Below, piece after piece: positions 1 through 5,046 of a stretch of 6,750 nucleotides of DNA; the first letter of the stretch is position 1, and each line of letters begins with the position of its first letter. Source of the stretch: GWB1-39-12 sp964435575 (GTDB lineage: Bacteria > Patescibacteriota > Microgenomatia > UBA8517); NCBI GenBank assembly GCA_964435575.1, contig CAYSZS010000036.1, positions 1-6,750 on the forward strand. Reading direction: 5' to 3'. Below the pieces are notes generated by a model. That model was not told where the DNA came from and did not search any database. It was given only the letters and a program-made list of their open reading frames with translations. The translations under genes were made by a program, and so were the position numbers.

Positions 1-254
1 TATTTGAAGGGAAAGAGAAAAGGAAAGAGTATGAACATCAATATCTTGGGCAGAGTGGACTTGTTTATTCAGAAGTGAAAAATGAGCTTGCAGAATCGAT
101 TTATAAGGACATCGAGCCGATTCAGGCTAAAAGGAAAGAACTTGAAAATAATCCTGAATATGTTGAAAAAGTAATAAAAGAGGGATCTGAGATGGCGAGG
201 AAGATTGCTAGCGAAACCCTTAGAGAAGTTAAACAAAAAATGGGACTTGTTTGA
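1..254 (+). CDS. trpS: Tryptophanyl-tRNA synthetase, C-terminal end (partial)
   Basis: The reading frame is open from base 3 to the TGA at 252-254 and gives the last 83 residues of a protein cut by the window edge. TrpRS is a cytoplasmic class I aminoacyl-tRNA synthetase that charges tRNA-Trp. The visible part matches the family's helical C-terminus: a glycine followed by Y-x-E-V-K-x-E-L-A-E (residues about 19-31), then I-E-P-I-Q-A-K-R-K-E-L (37-47), then KEGSEMARKIASETL (59-73), ending in MGLV. Bacterial TrpRS proteins typically end in a similar 'G-A-x-x-A-x-x-x-A-x-x-T-L ... M-G-L' pattern. The catalytic HIGH and KMSKS motifs lie upstream and cannot be checked. The gene ends one base before a 7-bp repeat array that fills the gap to the next gene. 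The identification rests on the C-terminal pattern only. Confidence 0.82.
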   Translation, partial: FEGKEKRKEYEHQYLGQSGLVYSEVKNELAESIYKDIEPIQAKRKELENNPEYVEKVIKEGSEMARKIASETLREVKQKMGLV

Positions 255-289
255 GTATTTAGTATTTTGTATTAAGTATTATGTATGAG
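255..289 (+). repeat. Heptanucleotide tandem array between trpS and the GT39-like gene
   Basis: Five successive 7-bp units read GTATTTA, GTATTTT, GTATTAA, GTATTAT and GTATGAG. The first four share GTATT and differ only in the last two bases. The array starts directly after the trpS stop, fills the whole 30-bp gap, and its last unit runs into the start codon at 285. No Shine-Dalgarno sequence is visible in it. Several units resemble a -10 box (for example TATTAT), so it could contain promoter activity, but nothing shows that it does. Arrays of the same 7-bp period recur at 5408-5435 and 6544-6578. Confidence 0.75.
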
Positions 290-1691
290 GAAAAAGATTT
301 TCTTCGTTTTGTTCTTTTTAACACTTATTTTTACCCGCTTTTATAATTTGGAACATACCGCTCGTTTTACGGAAGATGAATCAGGATTTTTAGTCAGAGT
401 TCACCAGATTTTCGTTGAGAGGAAAATTACCCTTGTCGGGCAGGTAAACGAAACGGGGACAAAGGTTTTTAGTTCATTGTCCGTCTATATGCTTCTGCCT
501 TTTGCCGTTTTGGGTAAATTTGATCCTGCCAGCGTTTTTTACGGAGCGGCTTTTTGGGGAGTAGTCACTGGCTTGGCCTTACTTTATATAGTTAAAATTG
601 TTAATCCTAAACTGCTTATAATCTCTTCACTTCTTATTTTATTTTGGTTTCCCTTGGTTCAAACCGGCAGGTGGGCTTGGAATCCGAATTTTATTCCTCT
701 TTGGATCGGCTTGGGAATTTTATGCTATCTTCAGAAAAAGGACATTTTTTATTTTTTTACCGGACTTTTTTTCGGACTATCCGTTCACCAACACTATTAT
801 GCACTTTTTGGCGTTGCATTTTTCTCTTTTATAATTTCAATTGAAGCCTTTCTTAATAAGAACTTTAAGAAGACATTTTATTTGGGCTTTGGAATATTTC
901 TGACCCTATTACCTTTTATAATCTTTGACCTTCGGCATTCTCCTGGAATTTTCCTTTTAGGAGCTTCCGGTCAAGCACAAACTTTTCAGATTTCTCAGAT
1001 ATCAAAAAATTTACCTACTTTTACTTTTGAAACTTTTAAGTACTACACACAATCGAATGTCTTTGCCGTATTTTTACTGATCTCAACCGTTTTAGGTTTA
1101 TGGCACGACGTAGTTAATAAAAGTAAGGCTTTAATATTTATCCTTCCTGGAATTTTCCAAATTTCTGCAATTTCTGCTTTAGGTTCTTACTATCCGCATT
1201 ATTTATTCCCGGTAATTGTCTTTTATTTTGTCTATCTTATTTATCCCAGGCAAAAATTTGGCAGAGTTGTTTCTTTGTCATCAATTATCTTACTCGTAAT
1301 CGGCGGCATTATCTCTTTTATTCCGCTATCAAGAAATGCTCCGGTTGGACCCGATCTTACTACTGTTAAAAAAATAGACTGGGTCTTGGAAGAGAGGATT
1401 TCCAGAGGTGATATTAAAAATGTGAATATTGCCGTACTGGGAAGTGTGGATAACAATACTTATGGCAGGAAATACCGCGATCTTTTATTGGTACCAAATA
1501 ATTACACTTTAAGCTCGAGCGACGACTATTCCAAAAGCGATTATTTATTTGTCGTATCTACCCAAGAAGAAGAAAAAGTCCGCACAGACCCTTCCCATGA
1601 CATGCAGAATTTCAGAAACGGCTCCTTATTGGGCAAGTGGGAGGTAGACTCGGGAGGCTGGGTAGTGTATCTTTTTGGGAAGGGTAGCTGA
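285..1691 (+). CDS. Multi-spanning membrane glycosyltransferase, GT39/PMT-like (GT-C fold)
   Basis: The 468-residue protein has about 10-12 hydrophobic segments, among them residues 4-19, 62-77, 83-105, 109-125, 136-148, 172-190, 197-215, 259-272, 282-297, 304-320 and 326-346, followed by a soluble tail of about 120 residues. A short acidic motif, TEDES (29-33), sits just after the first membrane segment. This is where GT-C enzymes place the catalytic aspartate that binds the lipid-phosphate sugar donor. WNPNFIPLW (132-140), HQHYYAL (168-174) and FDLRH (214-218) resemble loops of bacterial GT39/ArnT-like proteins. The likely role is moving a sugar from a polyprenyl-phosphate carrier to a surface glycan or protein on the outer face of the membrane; donor and acceptor cannot be told. 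ATG 285 is the only sensible start, since the next in-frame Met is residue 69. It lacks a Shine-Dalgarno site. The stop overlaps the next start (TGATG), which suggests translational coupling to the methyltransferase. Confidence 0.72.
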   Translation: MRKKIFFVLFFLTLIFTRFYNLEHTARFTEDESGFLVRVHQIFVERKITLVGQVNETGTKVFSSLSVYMLLPFAVLGKFDPASVFYGAAFWGVVTGLALLYIVKIVNPKLLIISSLLILFWFPLVQTGRWAWNPNFIPLWIGLGILCYLQKKDIFYFFTGLFFGLSVHQHYYALFGVAFFSFIISIEAFLNKNFKKTFYLGFGIFLTLLPFIIFDLRHSPGIFLLGASGQAQTFQISQISKNLPTFTFETFKYYTQSNVFAVFLLISTVLGLWHDVVNKSKALIFILPGIFQISAISALGSYYPHYLFPVIVFYFVYLIYPRQKFGRVVSLSSIILLVIGGIISFIPLSRNAPVGPDLTTVKKIDWVLEERISRGDIKNVNIAVLGSVDNNTYGRKYRDLLLVPNNYTLSSSDDYSKSDYLFVVSTQEEEKVRTDPSHDMQNFRNGSLLGKWEVDSGGWVVYLFGKGS

Positions 1692-2429
1692 TGAAAATAA
1701 TTATTGAAAAACAGCTCGGAATACCCGGAGACTACCAGTATAAGGCTCTAAGAAGCAAAAATTATCTTCAGTCGAACTGGCATCGAAATAAATGGTTGGT
1801 TATAGGCAATCTTCTTAATCAATATAAACCAGAGAAAGTGCTTGATTTAGGAACTGGTTCCGGCAATTTTGAATTGATCTTTTCGGGAATGGTTAAAAAA
1901 ATAGTAGGAATTGACTATAACGACGAAGCACTCAATTTTTTTTAAAAATAAGCTCAATAAAAAAGGAATTAAAAATGTAAAACTTATTAAAAAGGATATC
2001 ACACAAGTTTCTTCAATAGCTGAATTAGGCAAGTTTGACATGATTATTTTAATAGACGTAATTGAGCATCTGGATATCATTTATGGCATGAGACTGATTG
2101 CGAGTTTTAAGAAGTTTTTGAACCCTAAGGGTAAAATTGTCATAATTACTCCGAATTACGCCGGGTTTTGGCCGATTATCGAAAGATATATCATAGACAA
2201 ATTTACACACATGCCGCATTTGGAAAAAATGCAGCATGTGACAAGATATGATAAAGATGTTTTATCTAGAGCATTTAGGAAACACGGATATAAATTAGCT
2301 AAATATTCAACGTTCAACACTTTCTCGTATTTATTTCCCGGAAAATATTTATCAGAGTTTGCTTGCAAACAGGAGCTAAAATATAAATTACCATTCGGAA
2401 ATTTACTGCTTTGTGTTTTTGAAATTTAA
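1691..2429 (+). pseudogene. Class I SAM-dependent methyltransferase, split by a +1 frameshift
   Basis: Two frames together make one methyltransferase of about 245 residues. The first frame (1691-1945, 84 codons) has motif I, VLDLGTGSGNF (50-60), and the acidic ribose-binding residue in VGIDYND (72-78), then stops at TAA 1943-1945. The second frame continues directly as KNKLNKKG from base 1944 and carries the post-I region, FDMIILIDVIEHLD (115-128, the UbiG-like DVxEH motif) and LNPKGKIVIITPNY, ending at 2429. Dropping one T from the run at 1936-1943 joins them exactly. An ATG at 1911 in the second frame would read a nonsense N-terminus and is not a real start. The gene overlaps the upstream glycosyltransferase by one base and has a usable Shine-Dalgarno stretch (GGGAAGGG, about 1677-1684), so the pair are probably co-translated. 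Modification of a glycan or lipid is likely from this context; the substrate is unknown. It may be a true pseudogene, a base-call error, or rescued by slippage. Confidence 0.78.
1936..1943 (+). other. T8 homopolymer at the methyltransferase frameshift
   Basis: Eight consecutive T are followed by five A. In the upstream frame the codons are AAT TTT TTT TAA, a stop. Removing one T gives AAT TTT TTT AAA AAT AAG, and the conserved methyltransferase sequence continues without loss. A homopolymer this long is a usual place for replication slippage, RNA polymerase slippage, or sequencing error. Confidence 0.85.
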
Positions 2430-2444
2430 GACTTAACATAGTTT

Positions 2445-2843
2445 ATGGCGCAAGTTAAAATCGATGATTTTCAGAAAATGGATATTAGGATTGGGACGGT
2501 TATTAAAGCTGAAGTACCGAAATGGAGTCATTGGGTGATTAAATTAACCGTGGATTTCGGCCCAGCCTTCGCCAAGGCTACGGCGGGTAAAAGAGAGAGA
2601 ACGATTTTCGCAGGAGTTTTGGGGTTTTACGAACCGAAAGATTTGAAAGGAAAACAATTTCCTTTTATTGTAAATCTTGAGCCTAAGAAAATCGGTCCTG
2701 AAGGAGATTATTCTCAAGGAATGATGTTAGCGGGAGTTGAAAAACTTGAAAAATCCGTAAAAGTAATGGACTCTGAAACTGACGAAAAGCCCGTACTTCT
2801 AAACCCATCTGAAAAAGTTCCGAATGGAACGAAAGTACGTTAG
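2445..2843 (+). CDS. Stand-alone tRNA-binding OB-fold protein (MetRS C-terminal / CsaA-like)
   Basis: The 132-residue soluble protein is a single tRNA-binding domain of the kind found at the C-terminus of methionyl-tRNA synthetase and in CsaA. The family signature is clear: DFQKMDIRIGTVIKAE (8-23), LTVDFG (34-39), RTIFAGVLGFYEPKDLKGKQ (52-71), then VNLEPKKIG (76-84) and YSQGMMLAG (89-97), the counterpart of NL.P.K..G..S.GM.LAA. The usual HP.ADKLL stretch is replaced by VPKWSHWVIKL. It probably binds tRNA non-specifically or helps an aminoacyl-tRNA synthetase; a CsaA-like chaperone role is also possible. Residues 40-48 (PAFAKATAG) are extra relative to the family and come from a GC-rich repeat (2561-2588) lying in a loop between two strands. 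The ATG is 15 bases after the methyltransferase stop, without a clear Shine-Dalgarno site. Confidence 0.8.
   Translation: MAQVKIDDFQKMDIRIGTVIKAEVPKWSHWVIKLTVDFGPAFAKATAGKRERTIFAGVLGFYEPKDLKGKQFPFIVNLEPKKIGPEGDYSQGMMLAGVEKLEKSVKVMDSETDEKPVLLNPSEKVPNGTKVR
2561..2588 (+). repeat. GC-rich palindromic repeat inside the tRNA-binding gene, translated as PAFAKATAG
   Basis: A 28-bp GC-rich block lies in an AT-richer gene. Its core is AGCCTT (2564-2569), loop CGCC, AAGGCT (2574-2579), a perfect 6-bp inverted repeat. Imperfect outer arms are CCCAGCC and GGCGGGT. It is read in frame as residues 40-48. The peptide is absent from my recollection of the domain's conserved pattern, where LTVDFG is followed almost at once by R-x-I. 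From general familiarity, blocks of this type recur in Microgenomates-like genomes; I could not search to confirm that. Confidence 0.72.
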
Positions 2844-2869
2844 CATTTAACTCCATTTTCTGCTAATAT
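2840..2869 (+). promoter_or_regulatory. Possible promoter for ftsH
   Basis: TTAGCA (2840-2845, 4 of 6 matches to TTGACA) is followed after 18 bases by TAATAT (2864-2869), which is preceded by TGC as in an extended -10 box. Transcription would begin about ten bases before the ftsH start at 2887. The -35 box overlaps the stop of the upstream gene. AT-rich DNA gives such matches by chance, so support is weak. Confidence 0.3.
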
Positions 2870-2886
2870 TACCCTCGAGAAGAAAG

Positions 2887-4788
2887 ATGGATCCTATTAA
2901 AGACATTAAAAAATTAGCCAAGAAAGGTCTCCGACCCGGAGGGTCTCCGACCCGGAGGGGTAAGAAACGTGTTGAATTCCGGCTAAAAATTAACCTTTGG
3001 AAGGTGTTAATTGCCTTTTTTTTGATCCTTTTTTTCGCCCCTTTCATAATTTCTGTCGTCGAATTTCAGCGAACGGAAACAAAGCTTGATACTTCTCAAG
3101 CGCTTTTAGATATAAAAGGAGGTAAGGTAAAAGAAGTCTTGATTCAAGACAGTAAGCTCATTTTGACCTACAAAGATGGTGGTACAAAAGTGACCACAAA
3201 AGAAGGTCAGGAGAGTTTTGCGGAGCTTTTGGAAAAATCGGGAATCAATCCAGCCGATGTTACTTATACCGTTGCCGATCAGTCTTTGGCAAAAGCTGTT
3301 GGAGAAATTCTTGGAGTAGTACTTCCCCTTATATTAATGGCGGGTTTTTTCTTTTTTATCATAAGGGCTCAATCCAAAGGAGCCCAGGATATTTTTTCAT
3401 TTGGCCGGTCACGCGCCAGGCTTTTTGCCAAGGGCAAGCAGGACGTCACCTTTAATGACGTTGCAGGTGTTGACGATGCTAAAAAAGAGTTGGAAGAAAT
3501 CGTTGATTTTTTGAAAAATCCTGCAAAGTACAGAAAAATGGGTGCAAGAACGCCCAAAGGAGTTATTCTTTTCGGCCCTGCGGGCGTTGGAAAAACCCTG
3601 TTGGCACGTGCTGTTGCGGGGCAGGCGGGAGTACCGTTTTTCTCGATGGCGGGAAGCGAGTTTATGGAAATGTTGGTTGGAGTCGGCGCCTCAAGAGTCA
3701 GAGACCTTTTTCAAAACGCAAAAACTTCAGCTCCCTCAATTATTTTTATTGACGAGATAGACGCGATAGGGAGGCAAAGGGGGCGTGGTTTTATCGGCGG
3801 ACATGACGAGAGGGAACAGACTTTAAATCAGATCTTGGTTGAGATGGATGGGTTTACGCCAAACGATAATGTTGTGGTTATTGCTGCGACCAACAGAGGT
3901 GATTTACTCGATCCCGCGCTTTTAAGACCCGGGCGTTTTGACAGAAGAGTTCTTTTAGACATGCCGGATAAAGAGGGAAGAGAAGCAATTCTTAAGATCC
4001 ACGCAAGGGGTAAAAAACTTGCCAAAGGCATTAACTGGGGGAGAGTTGCGGATAGGACGGTCGGATTTTCAGGGGCTGATATTGAAAATATGCTAAATGA
4101 AGCCGCAATTTATGCTGCAAGACAGGATAAATCAGAAATTAATATGAGTGATATAGAAGAAGCGGCAACAAAGGTCAAGCTTGGACCTGCGAAAAGAAAG
4201 CTTCAGAGTAAAGAAGATAAGCGTATTACGGCTTACCACGAAGCCGGACACGCCATAGTTACGCACGCCTTGCCCAAGATGGATCCGGTTCACAGGATAT
4301 CAATTGTTGCCAGGGGAATGAGCCTTGGGCATACCCTTATTCCTCCTGCTGCGGACAGGACTCATGAAACCAGGAGTAGGATGCTTCAGCAAATTACGGC
4401 AATGCTTGGCGGGCGTGCTGCCGAAAAAATAGTTTTTGACGAAATGACCTCAGGTGCCTCAAATGATATTGAAATGGCGACCCGTTTGGCACGGGCAATG
4501 GTGGTCGACTTTGGGATGAGCTCCCTAGGGCCGGTTAACTTGGGACCACAATACGACGTTGACGAAATGGGTAAGGCCCAATGGTATGAACCCGCACAAA
4601 TTTCTCCGGCCATGCAGGAGAAAGTTGATAAGGAAATCAGTAAAATTTTAGAGACGGCTTACAGCGAAGCATTGGTAATTGTTAGAAAAGAAAAAAAGGT
4701 GATGGATAAAGTGGTTGAGGCTCTTTTGAAAAAAGAAACTCTGGATAGGGAAGTGTTTGAGAAGATAGTGGGAAAGAAAACTTCTTAA
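2887..4788 (+). CDS. ftsH: ATP-dependent zinc metalloprotease FtsH
   Basis: The 633-residue membrane-anchored AAA+ protease, hexameric in the family, degrades misfolded membrane proteins and short-lived regulators. In order: a basic cytoplasmic tail (1-36), TM1 (37-58), an extracytoplasmic domain (about 60-136), TM2 (about 138-160), then the AAA+ module with Walker A GPAGVGKT (230-237), Walker B IIFIDEID (285-292; D289, E290) and the second region of homology NRGDLLDPALLRPGRFDRR (336-354) with likely arginine fingers R350 and R353. The peptidase has HEAGH (451-455) and the third zinc ligand D527 in TSGASNDIEMAT. Length is close to the usual 600-650. Two oddities: the pore loop reads MLVGVGA (262-268), with Leu263 where the family normally has Phe, and the Walker A filler residues differ from the common GPPGTGKT. 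Residues 14-25 derive from a tandem 16-bp repeat. The start follows GAGAAGAAAG, a weak ribosome site. Confidence 0.96.
   Translation: MDPIKDIKKLAKKGLRPGGSPTRRGKKRVEFRLKINLWKVLIAFFLILFFAPFIISVVEFQRTETKLDTSQALLDIKGGKVKEVLIQDSKLILTYKDGGTKVTTKEGQESFAELLEKSGINPADVTYTVADQSLAKAVGEILGVVLPLILMAGFFFFIIRAQSKGAQDIFSFGRSRARLFAKGKQDVTFNDVAGVDDAKKELEEIVDFLKNPAKYRKMGARTPKGVILFGPAGVGKTLLARAVAGQAGVPFFSMAGSEFMEMLVGVGASRVRDLFQNAKTSAPSIIFIDEIDAIGRQRGRGFIGGHDEREQTLNQILVEMDGFTPNDNVVVIAATNRGDLLDPALLRPGRFDRRVLLDMPDKEGREAILKIHARGKKLAKGINWGRVADRTVGFSGADIENMLNEAAIYAARQDKSEINMSDIEEAATKVKLGPAKRKLQSKEDKRITAYHEAGHAIVTHALPKMDPVHRISIVARGMSLGHTLIPPAADRTHETRSRMLQQITAMLGGRAAEKIVFDEMTSGASNDIEMATRLARAMVVDFGMSSLGPVNLGPQYDVDEMGKAQWYEPAQISPAMQEKVDKEISKILETAYSEALVIVRKEKKVMDKVVEALLKKETLDREVFEKIVGKKTS
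2926..2957 (+). repeat. Two perfect tandem copies of a 16-bp GC-rich unit in the FtsH N-terminal tail
   Basis: GGTCTCCGACCCGGAG occurs at 2926-2941 and again, identical, at 2942-2957, followed by GGG. Each copy contains the hairpin CTCCG-ACC-CGGAG. Because 16 is not a multiple of three, the copies are read in different frames and give GLRPG then GSPTRRG (residues 14-25). The block is far richer in GC than its surroundings and lies before the first membrane segment, where FtsH tails vary. Confidence 0.85.
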
Positions 4789-4790
4789 AA

Positions 4791-4911
4791 ATTTCTAATT
4801 ATCTAATTGATCTAATTTCTAAATAATTCCCAATTTTCCAAATCCCAATTGGATAATTTGCGCTTGTGGTTTGTTTGGGTGAATTAGTCATTAGGTCAAT
4901 TAGGTCAATTT
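4791..4911 (+). repeat. AT-rich intergenic repeat region with inverted arms downstream of ftsH
   Basis: The left side has the unit TCTAATT at 4794-4800, 4802-4808 and 4811-4817, then TCTAAAT at 4818-4824. The right side has two perfect copies of TTAGGTCAA (4891-4899, 4900-4908) preceded by a related ATTAGTCA. The sides are inverted relative to each other: AATTGATCTAATT (4805-4817) can pair with AATTAGGTCAATT (4898-4910) over 13 positions, one of them G-U in RNA. Between them CCCAATT occurs twice (4830-4836, 4844-4850). No GC-rich stem with a T-tract is present, so this is not a classic intrinsic terminator. No protein-coding ORF is apparent. Confidence 0.65.
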
Positions 4912-4915
4912 AAGT

Positions 4916-4921
4916 TAAAAT
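4916..4921 (+). promoter_or_regulatory. Possible -10 box upstream of the exonuclease leader
   Basis: TAAAAT (4916-4921) matches the -10 consensus at five of six positions. No good -35 box stands 16-18 bases before it; the nearest sequence belongs to the TTAGGTCAA repeats. Transcription would start near 4928, just before an ATG at 4931, leaving an RNA leader of about 120 bases before the exonuclease start. Confidence 0.27.
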
Positions 4922-4953
4922 ATCTTCGTAATGAGCAAACTAATTCTTATCGA

Positions 4954-5018
4954 CCCCGCACAAATCTTACTTGTTCTCAAATACTGGGTGTTTGCATCTC
5001 AAGAGCGATTATGCGGGG
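4954..5018 (+). other. Long imperfect hairpin in the leader of the exonuclease gene
   Basis: CCCCGCA (4954-4960) pairs with TGCGGGG (5012-5018). The stem continues inward with AATC/GATT (4963-4966 with 5007-5010), CTTG/CAAG (4970-4973 with 5000-5003), and a terminal hairpin CAAATAC-TGG-GTGTTTG (4978-4984 with 4988-4994, one G-U pair). About 22 pairs over 65 bases are too many to dismiss easily. The unpaired strand with TTCTC (4974-4978) is complementary to GAGAA (5038-5042), which overlaps the exonuclease ribosome site, so a translational switch is conceivable. Its ends look like short terminal inverted repeats, so a miniature inserted element is equally possible. It matches no riboswitch class I recognise. 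Confidence 0.55.
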
Positions 5019-5033
5019 CAAGCGGTAATGCTG

Positions 5034-5040
5034 AAAGGAG
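5034..5040 (+). promoter_or_regulatory. Strong ribosome binding site of the exonuclease gene
   Basis: AAAGGAG ends six bases before ATG 5047. It is the clearest Shine-Dalgarno sequence in the window and fixes the start at MSKLVLIDGN, the position where DNA polymerase I-type exonucleases begin. It also makes 4931 unlikely as the start of the functional protein. Confidence 0.8.
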
Positions 5041-5046
5041 AATTCC

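Noticed and set aside
281..287. ATG at 281 as start of the GT39-like gene
   Set aside because: It is in a different frame from the protein; ATG 285 is in frame and begins with the expected basic residues followed by a membrane segment.
1911..2429. A separate methyltransferase gene starting at ATG 1911
   Set aside because: Its first 9 codons (MTITTKHSI) are an out-of-frame reading of the conserved upstream sequence; homology to the methyltransferase fold begins at the T8 run. It is the second half of a frameshifted gene.
2847..4613. Several antisense ORFs opposite ftsH
   Set aside because: They have no recognisable domains or ribosome sites and mirror a strongly conserved gene on the + strand.
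4789..4860. Intrinsic terminator after ftsH
   Set aside because: There is no GC-rich stem followed by a T-tract. The inverted AT-rich blocks are far apart and would be unstable as a terminator hairpin.
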